Made by a program: the position numbers and the translations under genes. This document shows, in pieces, positions 1-8,247 of a DNA stretch of 11,070 bases (its first letter is position 1; every line of letters starts with the position of its first letter). This stretch comes from Sulfurimonas sp. (lineage in GTDB: Bacteria > Campylobacterota > Campylobacteria > Campylobacterales > Sulfurimonadaceae): positions 1 through 11,070 of the forward strand of contig JAMORM010000027.1 of NCBI GenBank assembly GCA_027063585.1, given 5' to 3'. The notes beneath the pieces were generated by a model. The model ran no database searches and was not told where the DNA came from. It saw only the letters and a program-made list of their open reading frames with translations.

Positions 1-538
1 CTATAGAAAAAGCAGCCCCTTCGCCTTGAACAAGTACATCATAAATATCTATTTCCAAGAGCCTGTAACGTGAATTTGCTACGCGCAACATATCTTGCAA
101 TGCCGCTCCGGTTTGTGAGGTAATAAGAGCGATACGAGATGGGAATTTTGGCAGTTCTTTTTTTCTTTCAGGGCTGAAATAGCCTTGAGCAGAGAGTTTT
201 TGTTTCAACTGTTCATATGCCAAAGCCAAAGCACCCTGTCCTGCAGGTTCAATGGAAAAACAGTTTATTTGGTAACTTCCACGGGGTTTGTAGAGTGTTA
301 CAGCGCCGTCAATAATAACCTTCATCCCCTCTTCAAGGCGAAATCTCAATTTTGACGCATTTCCACGAAACATTACACAGCTTACAGCCGAGTCTTTGTC
401 TTTGAGGGTAAAATAGATGTGTCCCGAGTTATGAAAAGTAATACGAGAGAGTTCTCCTTCAACAAAAACACGCTCAAAAGTGCTTTCAAGAACAGTTTTT
501 ATCTGTTCGTTGAGTGCAGAGACACTAAGAGTATGCAT
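1..538 (-). CDS. xseA: Exodeoxyribonuclease VII large subunit, N-terminal part (cut by window edge)
   Basis: This is the large subunit of exonuclease VII, which with XseB degrades single-stranded DNA to oligonucleotides in the cytoplasm. I translated it by hand. It starts MHTLSVSALNEQIKTVLEST and runs about 179 codons to the left edge, so more than half of a protein usually over 400 residues is missing. The N-terminal OB-fold is clear: FVEGELSRITFHNSGHIYFTL, then VMFRGN, then EGMKVIIDGAVTLYKPRGSYQ at about residues 25-95. The start of the catalytic domain follows with FPSRIALITSQTGAALQDML. The ATG lies 8 bases after the ubiE stop, and only a weak purine-rich stretch precedes it, so it probably depends on translation of ubiE. 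It is the last gene of the minus-strand chain visible here. Family assignment is secure; the C-terminal part cannot be judged. Confidence 0.95.
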   Translation of the reverse strand, partial: MHTLSVSALNEQIKTVLESTFERVFVEGELSRITFHNSGHIYFTLKDKDSAVSCVMFRGNASKLRFRLEEGMKVIIDGAVTLYKPRGSYQINCFSIEPAGQGALALAYEQLKQKLSAQGYFSPERKKELPKFPSRIALITSQTGAALQDMLRVANSRYRLLEIDIYDVLVQGEGAAFSI

Positions 539-546
539 AAATTTTA

Positions 547-1281
547 CTACTTTTTACGTGCGATGATGAGTGTTGATATATCCATAGAAAAGCTTTGTGT
601 GTGCAGCATTTCAAAGCCTGCATTTTCTAGCTCTTTTTGCATGCCTTGTATAGTTACAAAACTTTCTATAGAATCCGGAAGATAGGTGTAGGCTTCTAGA
701 TTTTTAGAAATGGCAGCACCCACATAAGGGAGTATTCTATGCATGTAAATATCACGGATTTTTTTGAGAATATTTTTATTTTCATCTTTCATAAATTCAA
801 GTATTACGACAAGTCCGTCTTTTTTGAGGACTCTGTTGAATTCATCAAAGGCTTCTTGACGTTCAACAACATTACGAATACCGTAGGTAATACTTAAAAA
901 ATCTGCACTTGCATCTTCAAGCGGAATTTCGGTTGCTTTGGCAATATGATAGGCAAAATCAGGAAATTTCTTGCGTGCAACATCAACCATACCGTTAGAT
1001 GGGTCAACACCGACAAACTCGGCTATTTGCACATCAGCTTTTTGTGCCTGTTTTTGCCAAAATCCCATCATATCACCGGTACCGCAAGCAACATCTACAA
1101 TTTTATCAATACTTTTTTTTCCGTAATAATCAAATGACAAATCACATGCTTTTTTACGCCATGAAATATCTACACCCATACTCATTACGCGATTTGCCGT
1201 GTCATACGTTGATGCGATATCATCAAACATAGAGACGATTTTTTCTTGTTTTACGTCACCTTTTTGGTCTAAAATGCTCAT
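547..1281 (-). CDS. ubiE: Demethylmenaquinone/ubiquinone C-methyltransferase UbiE (MenG)
   Basis: This SAM-dependent methyltransferase carries out the ring C-methylation late in quinone synthesis. Campylobacterota respire with menaquinone, so the substrate here is probably demethylmenaquinone (inference). The protein has 244 residues, normal for the family. The UbiE signature FDDIASTYDTANRVMSMG is at residues 19-36, with the SAM-binding glycine motif VDVACGTGD at 62-70. GVDPSNGM (91-98) would be the acidic loop that binds the SAM ribose. ITYGIRNV (131-138) and the LEF motif (161-163) are also typical. The ATG follows the ribD stop by 4 bases and has a good ribosome binding site, AGAAGGA, 9 bases upstream. 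An A8 run at 1113-1120 encodes lysines in frame. UbiE and MenG activities cannot be told apart from sequence alone. Confidence 0.95.
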   Translation of the reverse strand: MSILDQKGDVKQEKIVSMFDDIASTYDTANRVMSMGVDISWRKKACDLSFDYYGKKSIDKIVDVACGTGDMMGFWQKQAQKADVQIAEFVGVDPSNGMVDVARKKFPDFAYHIAKATEIPLEDASADFLSITYGIRNVVERQEAFDEFNRVLKKDGLVVILEFMKDENKNILKKIRDIYMHRILPYVGAAISKNLEAYTYLPDSIESFVTIQGMQKELENAGFEMLHTQSFSMDISTLIIARKK

Positions 1282-1285
1282 AAAT

Positions 1286-2296
1286 TTATATCCTTCTTTT
1301 CATCCACATTATTATATCTTCCTCTTCTTTGCTTGCATTTAAAATGTCAAATTTATCTTCAATGTTTTTAAATCCCTCATGCCCGCCAAAAGCAGGAGCA
1401 AGGTAGCATAGGTAATAATCAACGACATCACGACTCAGTTCATACATTTTTGCGCTCCCCTCAATCATAATGTTCTTATAGTTTTTTAAAAGTGAAAAAT
1501 CACTTGCTATGGTTACTTTTCTATTTTCTACGTTAAAAAGAGGGATTGTTCTGTCAAAATCTTTCTCCCGTGAAAATATTAAAATATCGGGAGCTTTTCC
1601 TTGTACCAATCTTGCATCAAGTGTCGGTCTGTCAGTTCGGACGGTATTGCCTCCTATGACAAGCAAATCACATACATTTCTCATAGCATGCACATTTTTT
1701 CTTGATTTTTTTGAGCTTATAATTCCGGCATCACTTGTACCATTGAGTCTTTGTGCCCATTTAAAAAAGACAAAACTTTCTTTCATAAATTTTAAAAACG
1801 GGAAAAGTAAATCTTCACATTTTTGTTTCTCTACATGTAACGTTACATGTAACCCGCTATTTAGCAAGATATCCTTGCCTTTGGCCGCAACGACATTTAA
1901 ATCTTCTACACCTATATAGAGGTTTTTAATACCAAGCCGTGCTATTAAATTTGCACAAGAGGGTGTTTTTCCTACGTGAGAACAAGGCTCCAGTGTTGAG
2001 TAAAGAGAGCAATTTTTAAACATATTATTATGATTTTGCAGTAAAAAAGTATGAATTTCTTCAGAATTATGAAGTTTGAGTATTTCTTTGTTTTGAGTAA
2101 GTTTGTAATATGCAGATTTTAAAGCGTTCACTTCGGCATGCGGTTTGCCTGCACAATGATGTGCTTCAACGGCCAAAAGTTCACTCTTCTCCCCTGTTAC
2201 GGTACAACCGACTGCAGGATTTGGATAAGTCAAACCTTGATATTTCCATGCCTCCTCAATTGCGAGGTTCATGTAAAAATTATGATTTATTTCCAT
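1286..2296 (-). CDS. ribD: Bifunctional riboflavin biosynthesis protein RibD (deaminase/reductase)
   Basis: RibD performs two steps of riboflavin synthesis: deamination of the pyrimidine made from GTP, then reduction of its ribose side chain with NADPH. The N-terminal cytidine-deaminase-like domain has the zinc site: H53 and E55 in KPHAEVNAL, and C105 and C114 in TLEPCSHVGKTPSC. The C-terminal reductase domain starts near residue 175 and holds VIGGNTVRTDRPTLDAR (213-229). The distance from H53 to C105 is 52 residues, against 25 in E. coli RibD as I recall it, so about 27 residues are inserted (roughly 60-97). The reductase is divergent: the usual LDGR motif reads LNGT, the usual W before ITS is missing, and EGG is EGS (279-281). 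At 336 residues it is otherwise full length. The ATG overlaps the rimP end by 10 bases, suggesting coupling. No FMN riboswitch is visible. Confidence 0.93.
   Translation of the reverse strand: MEINHNFYMNLAIEEAWKYQGLTYPNPAVGCTVTGEKSELLAVEAHHCAGKPHAEVNALKSAYYKLTQNKEILKLHNSEEIHTFLLQNHNNMFKNCSLYSTLEPCSHVGKTPSCANLIARLGIKNLYIGVEDLNVVAAKGKDILLNSGLHVTLHVEKQKCEDLLFPFLKFMKESFVFFKWAQRLNGTSDAGIISSKKSRKNVHAMRNVCDLLVIGGNTVRTDRPTLDARLVQGKAPDILIFSREKDFDRTIPLFNVENRKVTIASDFSLLKNYKNIMIEGSAKMYELSRDVVDYYLCYLAPAFGGHEGFKNIEDKFDILNASKEEEDIIMWMKRRI
1291..1297 (-). promoter_or_regulatory. Ribosome binding site of ubiE
   Basis: AGAAGGA on the minus strand lies 9 bases before the ubiE ATG and overlaps the last codons of ribD. 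Confidence 0.65.
1311..1316 (-). promoter_or_regulatory. Candidate -10 promoter element before ubiE
   Basis: A TATAAT on the minus strand lies inside the end of ribD, 29 bases before the ubiE ATG and upstream of its ribosome binding site. The sequence before it is purine-rich and has no T-rich periodic pattern or -35 box, so it is only a weak candidate for an internal promoter. Confidence 0.2.
1832..1851. repeat. 20-base perfect palindrome inside ribD
   Basis: TACATGTAAC followed at once by GTTACATGTA is a perfect inverted repeat without a spacer. It contains two overlapping-family copies of the ACATGT core (one full TTACATGTAA at 1843-1852 and a 9/10 match at 1831-1840). It encodes the tandem-like residues LHVTLHV of RibD, so it is read through as ordinary coding sequence. 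Confidence 0.8.
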
Positions 2297-2739
2297 TCAA
2301 AGTAAGTTTTTGCTTTTTTTACTGCGTTGAAATCAATTTCTTCTGTTTGACCTTCTTTTTCTATAAAAAGTTTATTTCCATCAACTTTGACAAGCTTGCC
2401 TTTAACTTTTTCTTTTTCGTTTAAAAGTAAAGAGACATTTTCACCTACTGATTTTTTAAAATTATCTAATGTTGTCAGTTTTCTCTCAATGCCTGGACTT
2501 CCAACTTCTAGCCTATATTCGCCAGAAACAGGCGGTGTTACATCCAACAAAGGAGAAATCAAATGCGTTAATTCAACACAAGCATCAAGACTCACACCTT
2601 TTCGTTTCCCATCTTCAACTTCAGGAGAAATAACACTCACACGAAAAATTGTTTCATCATTTTCATTTACAATAACCGTATCATAAAGTTCCAAATCAAC
2701 TGACTTCACTATAGATGCTATATCACTCTGTAAACTCAT
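2287..2739 (-). CDS. rimP: Ribosome maturation factor RimP
   Basis: RimP binds the immature 30S subunit and helps assemble it, acting early on the S12-containing region. The protein has 150 residues, typical of the family. The diagnostic segment is GEYRLEVGSPGIERKL (about 93-108), the end of the N-terminal alpha/beta domain. A C-terminal SH3-like barrel follows (VKGKLVKVDGNKLFIEKEG, then an acidic IDFNAVKKAK). The start overlaps the rbfA stop in an ATGA arrangement (4 bases), a standard sign of translational coupling. RimP and RbfA both act in 30S maturation, so the coupling makes functional sense. In many bacteria rimP lies upstream of nusA and infB; here it lies downstream of infB and rbfA. 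Confident. Confidence 0.95.
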   Translation of the reverse strand: MSLQSDIASIVKSVDLELYDTVIVNENDETIFRVSVISPEVEDGKRKGVSLDACVELTHLISPLLDVTPPVSGEYRLEVGSPGIERKLTTLDNFKKSVGENVSLLLNEKEKVKGKLVKVDGNKLFIEKEGQTEEIDFNAVKKAKTYFEWK

Positions 2740-3104
2740 GACTCTTCTCCTTCAGGCTTTTTAGCTATTTTTTTAAATAAGTCTTCAATATTTTGCGATT
2801 TTTTTAACTGCTCGTCAAATTCAAATGCCAGTTTTGGACATCTGTACCAGCCTTGGTCCTTCAAACAAAAGTCTTCTACCAACGGACGTGCTTTTCGTAA
2901 CTGTTTTAAATAGGTTCTTTTTTCTTCTTCACTAAAATTACTCGGGTCAATATAGACTTTTGCGTCACTTCTACCACGCGAACACTTTACTTCAATCACA
3001 CTTAGTTCATGTAAGCGATTATCATTGAGCTGGCTGAGTGCTTCGGGAATAAGTTCAGCTAAAAGAGCTTCCGTTCTTTTTAGCTTTATTTGTGCTTCAT
3101 TCAT
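2736..3104 (-). CDS. rbfA: 30S ribosome-binding factor RbfA
   Basis: RbfA is a small KH-fold protein that binds the 30S subunit near helix 1 and the 3' end of 16S rRNA during late maturation and cold adaptation. The protein has 122 residues, normal for the family. It begins with a basic helix (IKLKRTEALLAELIPEALSQ), as RbfA does. The central KH-like region holds SVIEVKCSRGRSDAKVYID (about 35-53), followed by a helix of the form KQLRKARPLVEDF. The C-terminal half (CPKLAFEFDEQLKKSQNIED) matches the family ending P-L-F-D followed by an acidic helix. It lies 9 bases after infB and overlaps rimP by 4 bases. The ribosome binding site is weak, so reinitiation after infB is likely (inference). Confidence 0.9.
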   Translation of the reverse strand: MNEAQIKLKRTEALLAELIPEALSQLNDNRLHELSVIEVKCSRGRSDAKVYIDPSNFSEEEKRTYLKQLRKARPLVEDFCLKDQGWYRCPKLAFEFDEQLKKSQNIEDLFKKIAKKPEGEES

Positions 3105-3113
3105 TTATTTTCT

Positions 3114-5738
3114 TTACAGAGATACTTTTTGCTCAACTTTTTTAAATGTTTCAATTACATCACCGACTTTTACATCATCATAGTTAGATATAATTACACC
3201 ACACTCATAACCGTTTCCAATCTCTTCGACATCATCTTTAAAGCGTTTAAGTGATACAAGTTCGCCCTCGTACGCAACAACACCCTCTCGAATAACACGA
3301 ACAAGTCCGCCGCGAATAAGTCTGCCGTCTACAACAAGACATCCCGCAACCATACCTTTTGGTGATTTAAAGACATCTTTGACTTCTGCCTGACCTGTAT
3401 TTTCTTCCGTAAATTTCGGTGCCATCATACCAGTTAACATTCCAGTCATATCATCAAGCAGCTGATAAATTATAGAGTATGTTCTAATATCTACATTTCT
3501 TTGTTTTGCAAGTGCTTTGACCGAACCTGTTGGACGTACATTAAATCCAAGAAGTACACAGTTTTCAGAGTTACTCACCAGTTCTACATCGCTCTCTGTA
3601 ATTCCACCAACGCCGCTTGAAATAACATCAATTTTCACTTCATCGTTTCTCAGCTCAGTCAATGAGCTTCTAATTGCTTCAAGTGAACCGTGAACATCAG
3701 TTTTAAGAACCACTTTAAGAGATTTAAGTTTGCCTTCTGCAATCATAGAAGTCATATCTTCTAACGTTGACTTCGTAGATTTCGAAAGTTCTTTGTTTCT
3801 TTCGTATTCATAACGTTTATGTGCGTACTCTTTTGCTTCTTTATCGCTGTTCATTGCCATCATAATTTCACCTGCAGCAGGCACTTCATTAAGTCCTACT
3901 ACAACAGATGTATGTGATGGTCCGACGGCTTTAATTTGTTTGCCATTTTCATTGACTAGTGCTTTTACACGACCGTATGAACTACCACACACAACATTGT
4001 CACCCACTTTTAGTGTACCATTTTGTACAATTACAGTTGCAACAGGACCGCGACCTTTTTCCAAAGATGACTCAACAACTGCAGCTTTTGCAGGTGCTTC
4101 AGGATTTGCTTTAAGTTCAAGTACTTCTGCAGTTAAAAGAATATTTTCCAATAATTCATCAATACCCATACCCGTTTTTGCAGAAACAGGAACAAATTCT
4201 ACATCCCCGCCCCAATCAACAGGAGAAATACCATGTTCTGCCATTTGGCCTTTTACTAAATCCGGATTTGCAGTCTCTTTATCCATCTTATTCAATGCAA
4301 CGATAATCGGTGCACCTGACTCTTTTGCAATATTTATTACTTCAAGCGTTTGCGGTTTTACACCGTCATCTGCGGCAACAACAATAACAACAACATCTGT
4401 AATATCTGTACCACGTTGACGCATTGAACTAAATGCAGCATGACCCGGAGTATCTATAAATGTAATAGCTTTATTATTTTGTTCAATTGTATATGCACCA
4501 ATATGCTGTGTAATTCCACCAGCTTCACCCTCTGTAACTTTTGCTTTTCTAATGGCATCAAGTAGTGAAGTTTTACCATGATCAACATGACCCATAATTG
4601 TTATAATAGGTGGTCTCTCAACAGCATTTGGATCTTCAGTGTCAGCTTCTGTGACATAATTAAAGTCATCTTTAGGATCAACAATAGTGACTTCAACACC
4701 AAATTCTTCAGAAAGAATTTCAATTTCATCGGCACCCAAAAAGTCATTTTTCGTCATCATCATACCAAGATCAAAAAGAACTTTTATAATATCTGACATC
4801 GGTCGTTTTAATTTTTCTGCAAACTCGTATACACGAATATCTTCAGGAATCTCTACATGTGTTACAACTTCATCTTCATGTGTTACTTTAGCATATTTTT
4901 TTCTTTTGTCACGAGAAACTTTTCTACCACGCGGTGCTTGCTTTTTATTTGCATTTCTACCTGCCGGCTTTGGTGCTCTTGGTTTTCTTGGTTCTTCTGG
5001 AGCTATTGGAGCACGTTCAGTTGAGTTCAAATCTAAAAGAGTTACCTGATCATCCATATCCATAGACACGTCAGACAATGAACCACCAAATATATCAAGC
5101 TTTTTCCCCTGATCTTTCTTTGATGTTGGTGATTGTCTAGTTGTTGATTTCTTTTTCTTTGATAATTCTTCAAGAGCTTCAGCACTCATCTTTCCATATG
5201 ATGAAACAGATGCTTGTTTTTGAGGAATAGAATAGTTCTCCTCAACTTTTGGCTTTTTCTTTTTAACGATCTTTAATCCTGATCTTTTAATAGCAGGTCT
5301 CATAGTAGGCTGTACAACTTTTAGTGTACTTTTTGCAGTTTCTTTTTTAGGTGCTTCGGGAGCAGAAACATCTTCTTCTTTTGTTTCAACTTTAGGAGCT
5401 TTTGTTTCTTGTTTTTCTTCTGCTTCAGGTTGCGCTTCCTCTTTTTTTGCAGGAGCTTCTTCTGTTGCTTTAACTGCCTCTTCTACATCTGTTTTTGTTT
5501 CTTCAGGAGTATCATCGTTCACTTTTTTAGATGTCTTTTTTACAACTTTAGGTTTTTGCACCTCAGCACTCTCATTACCATTCATTATATAATTTGCTAT
5601 GCTTTCTGCTTGTTCCATCGTCACTACACTTTGTGCAGATTTTACTTCAAGACCCATTTTTTTTGCTTTATCTAAAACATCTTTAGAAGCTATTCCTAGC
5701 TCTTTTGCAATTTCGTGTACTCTAACTTTTTCTATCAT
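3114..5738 (-). CDS. infB: Translation initiation factor IF-2
   Basis: IF-2 is the GTPase that brings initiator fMet-tRNA to the 30S subunit and promotes 50S joining. The protein has 874 residues, within the usual range. An IF2_N domain covers about 1-52 ([18 protein letters not shown]). A long charged linker rich in K, E, P and A runs from about 55 to 290. A second IF2_N-like module follows at about 297-350 ([20 protein letters not shown]). The G domain has GHVDHGKT (near 381), DTPGH (near 428), NKMD (near 482) and SAK (near 518). Domains II-IV follow, including the segment around [13 protein letters not shown]. The ATG is preceded by a strong AAAGGAG inside the end of the YlxR-like gene, with a 17-base overlap. 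I saw no internal start with a good ribosome binding site that would give a shorter isoform. Confidence 0.98.
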   Translation of the reverse strand: MIEKVRVHEIAKELGIASKDVLDKAKKMGLEVKSAQSVVTMEQAESIANYIMNGNESAEVQKPKVVKKTSKKVNDDTPEETKTDVEEAVKATEEAPAKKEEAQPEAEEKQETKAPKVETKEEDVSAPEAPKKETAKSTLKVVQPTMRPAIKRSGLKIVKKKKPKVEENYSIPQKQASVSSYGKMSAEALEELSKKKKSTTRQSPTSKKDQGKKLDIFGGSLSDVSMDMDDQVTLLDLNSTERAPIAPEEPRKPRAPKPAGRNANKKQAPRGRKVSRDKRKKYAKVTHEDEVVTHVEIPEDIRVYEFAEKLKRPMSDIIKVLFDLGMMMTKNDFLGADEIEILSEEFGVEVTIVDPKDDFNYVTEADTEDPNAVERPPIITIMGHVDHGKTSLLDAIRKAKVTEGEAGGITQHIGAYTIEQNNKAITFIDTPGHAAFSSMRQRGTDITDVVVIVVAADDGVKPQTLEVINIAKESGAPIIVALNKMDKETANPDLVKGQMAEHGISPVDWGGDVEFVPVSAKTGMGIDELLENILLTAEVLELKANPEAPAKAAVVESSLEKGRGPVATVIVQNGTLKVGDNVVCGSSYGRVKALVNENGKQIKAVGPSHTSVVVGLNEVPAAGEIMMAMNSDKEAKEYAHKRYEYERNKELSKSTKSTLEDMTSMIAEGKLKSLKVVLKTDVHGSLEAIRSSLTELRNDEVKIDVISSGVGGITESDVELVSNSENCVLLGFNVRPTGSVKALAKQRNVDIRTYSIIYQLLDDMTGMLTGMMAPKFTEENTGQAEVKDVFKSPKGMVAGCLVVDGRLIRGGLVRVIREGVVAYEGELVSLKRFKDDVEEIGNGYECGVIISNYDDVKVGDVIETFKKVEQKVSL

Positions 5739-5985
5739 CAGTGATGATCTCCTTTAGTTTATTCATAAGTTTATCTTTATCTGAGCTTCTGCATTGACGC
5801 ATTAACGCTCTGATGAGTTTTTTATCTTCTTTTAGACAACTTTGACATAAATAAAAACTTCTTCCAATCCCGTCAAATGATGTCAATTCACCATTAAGAC
5901 ACTGAAGTCTTAATAGATTATATTGCGGTTCTCTTGTTCTGCAAGAAACACACATTCTAGTTGGTTGATGAAATTTTTTTGCCAT
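5722..5985 (-). CDS. YlxR-family (DUF448) RNA-binding protein
   Basis: This small basic protein of 87 residues belongs to the YlxR/DUF448 family. Its members bind RNA; in Bacillus the family has been linked to RNase P modulation. Key features are [11 protein letters not shown] (about 11-21), a hydrophobic LLRLQC stretch, and [10 protein letters not shown] (about 41-50), where the family usually has GRGAYVC. Four cysteines (13, 16, 47, 50) form two CxxC pairs that could bind a metal, which is not seen in every member (inference). The family typically lies next to infB, as here, with its end overlapping the infB start by 17 bases. nusA, its usual other neighbour, is absent; thrB is upstream instead. 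The start codon sits in TATAATGG with little ribosome binding site. The precise role in this organism is unknown. Confidence 0.88.
   Translation of the reverse strand: MAKKFHQPTRMCVSCRTREPQYNLLRLQCLNGELTSFDGIGRSFYLCQSCLKEDKKLIRALMRQCRSSDKDKLMNKLKEIITDDRKS
5749..5755 (-). promoter_or_regulatory. Ribosome binding site of infB
   Basis: AAAGGAG on the minus strand lies 10 bases before the infB ATG, inside the last codons of the YlxR-like gene. It is the strongest Shine-Dalgarno match in the window, fitting high expression of IF-2, and it supports the ATG at 5738. Confidence 0.75.
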
Positions 5986-6007
5986 TATATCTAAATCTTA
6001 CTTTATT

Positions 6008-6037
6008 TAATAGGGCTTATCGCTCTATTATTAAGCC
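6008..6037 (-). other. Two mutually exclusive small hairpins at the thrB end
   Basis: On the minus strand GGCTTA (6032-6037) can pair with TAAGCC (6014-6019), and TAATAG (6025-6030) can pair with CTATTA (6008-6013). The two stems are six base pairs each and interlock, so only one nested form, or a pseudoknot, is possible. They straddle the thrB stop and enter the 31-base gap before the YlxR-like gene. There is no T-run afterwards, so it is not an intrinsic terminator; it may be chance. Confidence 0.25.
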
Positions 6038-6898
6038 ATCGTTGTCAAAATCCAAAACTTTTACACCAAAGTCAGGAAATTTTTGCTTCATTCTATTTGC
6101 AATCATCGCCGAATCATCATCATAAACAAGTGAGAAAAATGTAGAACCGCTTCCTGAAAGTGTACTCATTAAAGCACCACTTTCGTACGCAACCTTTTGA
6201 ACACTAAAAAGTTCCGGCAGTGTTTTCATTCTTGCTTTTTGATGAAACCTGTCTTGTGCGGCAAGTTTTAACATTTCCCAATCTTCATTAAAGAATGCTG
6301 CTACTGTTAGTGCAGTATGAGAAAGATTATAAACTGCATTTTCTTTAGAATATGATTTTGGCAGAACTGTTCTAGACTTTGAAGTGTTCATCTGTTTATT
6401 TGGAATAACTACTACCGCTTTGAGATAATCGGGAAGATGTTTTTTCTGAGAGAAAACTTTATTTTTTTCAATAGTAGCCGCATTGAATCCACCCATAACA
6501 GCAGGTGTAATGTTGTCAGGATGCGATTCATATACTAAAGCATGATTTAATATTCTACGTTTGCTAACACGAATGCCGGCCGCTTCATGTGCCGAAGCGA
6601 TAGCTGAGACTATAACGGCAGAAGAACTTCCAAGACCGCGGGACATTGGAATCTGGTTATAAAAAGTAAACTTGAAATTTTGTTTATTTTTTGTCAATCT
6701 TGAATAATGCTCATTAAAAATACTGATAAAAAGGTTGTTCCCTTTTAATCTTGGATTATTTTCACCCTCGCCTTTAATGCTTACACTAAAAAATTTCGAT
6801 GGATGAAACTCAACTCTATTTCTTAAATCTACTGCTAAACCTAAAGTATCAAAACCTGGTCCTAGATTTGCAGACGTTGCCGGTACGCTTATTGTCAC
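6017..6898 (-). CDS. thrB: Homoserine kinase ThrB
   Basis: ThrB is a GHMP-family kinase that phosphorylates L-homoserine with ATP, the step before threonine synthase. The protein has 293 residues, normal for the family. The N-terminus [19 protein letters not shown] (4-22) is the typical substrate-side motif. The GHMP ATP-binding loop [12 protein letters not shown] is at 84-95. [14 protein letters not shown] (124-137) and the C-terminal [12 protein letters not shown] glycine loop are also present. The start is GTG, 8 bases after the stop of the TsaB-like gene, with GGATAGGAAA just upstream as a plausible ribosome binding site. No ATG is available before the conserved [10 protein letters not shown] segment, so GTG is favoured. 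It is a metabolic gene embedded in a translation block; no threonine-responsive leader is visible. Confidence 0.96.
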   Translation of the reverse strand: MTISVPATSANLGPGFDTLGLAVDLRNRVEFHPSKFFSVSIKGEGENNPRLKGNNLFISIFNEHYSRLTKNKQNFKFTFYNQIPMSRGLGSSSAVIVSAIASAHEAAGIRVSKRRILNHALVYESHPDNITPAVMGGFNAATIEKNKVFSQKKHLPDYLKAVVVIPNKQMNTSKSRTVLPKSYSKENAVYNLSHTALTVAAFFNEDWEMLKLAAQDRFHQKARMKTLPELFSVQKVAYESGALMSTLSGSGSTFFSLVYDDDSAMIANRMKQKFPDFGVKVLDFDNDGLIIER

Positions 6899-6906
6899 TG
6901 ATTTTC

Positions 6907-7365
6907 CTATCCGACAGCACCTATCATGTATAGCGGTGTCGTATTTGTACTAAACTCGTTATAATCCAACACATCCGGCAGTATAAAATCCGTCTGCGGT
7001 GCTGTTTCTATTTTTTGAGTTTTTATCTCTTGATTTATTTTAACAAAGTATAGCTTTCCAATCGCTTTGATGGGTTGATTTTTATTAAAATAAAAAGCAT
7101 CCGTCGCAAAAAGAGGAATTTTTTTTAAAATACTTAAAGATTTCAAAAATATATAGGCAACTTTAATTGCCATAAAACTTCCCGGTCCTTTTGCATAAAA
7201 AAGTTTCTCTGCATCATATCTTTTTAATATGTCTTTAAAAATCAAAGGTAATATATCGGAACTTCTTTCATCACTTACTATTGTTTCAATGAGCCTGCCA
7301 TCTTCATAAATACCGATTTTTATCGGTGAAGTCAGCGTTATGCATAAAACATCGACCTTAGGCAT
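6907..7365 (-). CDS. tsaB: TsaB-like protein, probably t6A tRNA modification factor (short form)
   Basis: TsaB is the non-catalytic partner of TsaD in making the t6A base next to the anticodon of ANN-decoding tRNAs. The best evidence is [21 protein letters not shown] (58-78), which fits the family pattern GPGSFTGxR followed by a helix. The first strands, [20 protein letters not shown] (6-25), fit the ASKHA-type start, although the usual DTS is replaced by TLTS. The protein has only 152 residues against roughly 220-230 for typical TsaB, so most of the second lobe is missing. The gene is not obviously broken: it ends cleanly 8 bases before thrB and its start overlaps the lpxC end by 8 bases. 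Function as a true TsaB is an inference from the one motif and from its recalled position beside lpxC and thrB in relatives. Confidence 0.65.
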   Translation of the reverse strand: MPKVDVLCITLTSPIKIGIYEDGRLIETIVSDERSSDILPLIFKDILKRYDAEKLFYAKGPGSFMAIKVAYIFLKSLSILKKIPLFATDAFYFNKNQPIKAIGKLYFVKINQEIKTQKIETAPQTDFILPDVLDYNEFSTNTTPLYMIGAVG

Positions 7366-8242
7366 ATGCTTTTTCTAACTCTCTGGTCTTTTCACCGACA
7401 AGCTCAATCACTTCATAATTATCTGCATCCTTTAGTAACTCAAGCGTCAACTTATGATTTAAATCATGACTTCCCGCCAATGCTTCATAATTGCCTATGA
7501 AATTCATCCCTATCAGACTCATATCACCGATTGCATCCAAAATTTTATGTCGTACAAATTCATCACTAAAACGTAGTCCTTCAGGATTTAATATTTTTTT
7601 ATCATCCAAGACTACTGCATTTTCCAAAGAACCTCCAAGCGCAAGCCCTTTTGAACGTAAATACTGCACTTCATGTAAAAATCCGAATGTTCTAGCCCTC
7701 GATATCTCATTTTTGTAGCTCTCTTTGGTAAATTTCAGAACATACGCCTGCTTTTGAATGACAGGATGAGGAAATTTAATAGTAAAATCATAATTTAAAT
7801 CAGGTGAAGGTGAAAGTTTTACATACTTTTCTCCCTCTTTTATCTCTACCTCTTTTTTAATCATCATCACTTTTTTAGGTATATCTAATTCTTGTATGCC
7901 TGCCTCATCTAAAAGCATACAGAAACTTGCACTGCTCCCGTCCATAACAGGGACTTCATCAGCATCAACAATAACACGAAGATTATCAATCCCATACGCA
8001 TACACGGCTGATAAAAGATGCTCAATTGTAGAAATCACATGGTTATCTTTACCTATAACCGTTGCCATTTTTGTATCGACAACATTCTCAGGAATCAGAG
8101 GAATAGAAACATCCACATCACTTCGGTAAAAAACGATACCGCTGTTTGATTCTAAAGGTTCCAATTTTAATCGTACAGGAGAACCTTTATGTAAGCCTAT
8201 TCCAACAAGTTCAACGCTTTTTTTAATTGTTGTCTGATACAT
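7358..8242 (-). CDS. lpxC: UDP-3-O-acyl-N-acetylglucosamine deacetylase LpxC
   Basis: LpxC is the zinc deacetylase that commits UDP-3-O-acyl-GlcNAc to lipid A synthesis in the cytoplasm, so the organism makes an LPS or LOS outer membrane. The protein has 294 residues, standard length. Active-site residues are in place: E74 and H75 in [10 protein letters not shown], zinc ligands H232 and D236 in [10 protein letters not shown], and catalytic H259 in AGSHDLNHK. The [13 protein letters not shown] segment (95-107) and the SRARTFGF loop (181-188) are also typical. A good ribosome binding site, AAAGGAT, sits just before the ATG and overlaps the stop region of the upstream peptidase gene. The 3' end overlaps the TsaB-like gene by 8 bases. 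Confident. Confidence 0.98.
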   Translation of the reverse strand: MYQTTIKKSVELVGIGLHKGSPVRLKLEPLESNSGIVFYRSDVDVSIPLIPENVVDTKMATVIGKDNHVISTIEHLLSAVYAYGIDNLRVIVDADEVPVMDGSSASFCMLLDEAGIQELDIPKKVMMIKKEVEIKEGEKYVKLSPSPDLNYDFTIKFPHPVIQKQAYVLKFTKESYKNEISRARTFGFLHEVQYLRSKGLALGGSLENAVVLDDKKILNPEGLRFSDEFVRHKILDAIGDMSLIGMNFIGNYEALAGSHDLNHKLTLELLKDADNYEVIELVGEKTRELEKAYA

Positions 8243-8247
8243 CTGTT

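Noticed and set aside
419..685. Plus-strand open frame across the xseA/ubiE junction
   Set aside because: It runs antisense to two clearly identified genes, has no family motifs and no ribosome binding site; it is a shadow frame.
1113..1120. A8 run (minus strand) in ubiE as a phase-variable tract
   Set aside because: It encodes in-frame lysines in an essential-type gene; phase variation in this phylum mostly uses G/C tracts, and A runs of this length are common in AT-rich genes.
1509..1919. Plus-strand open frame of 136 codons
   Set aside because: It is antisense to the ribD reductase domain with no recognisable protein features.
3940..4419. Plus-strand open frame of 159 codons
   Set aside because: It lies opposite the infB G domain, whose codon use leaves the complementary frame open; its translation is low-complexity Ser/Thr/Phe sequence.
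5000..5580. Pyrimidine-rich plus strand with many T-runs as a regulatory or repeat region
   Set aside because: It is the reverse complement of the Lys/Glu-rich linker of IF-2 and is explained by coding.
5984..5989. TATAAT overlapping the YlxR-like start codon
   Set aside because: Too close to the ATG to serve this gene as a -10 element.
7119..7126. TTTAAAAAAAA slippery-type sequence in the TsaB-like gene
   Set aside because: It matches a -1 frameshift heptamer, but such strings are frequent at this base composition and I saw no downstream stem or useful alternative frame.
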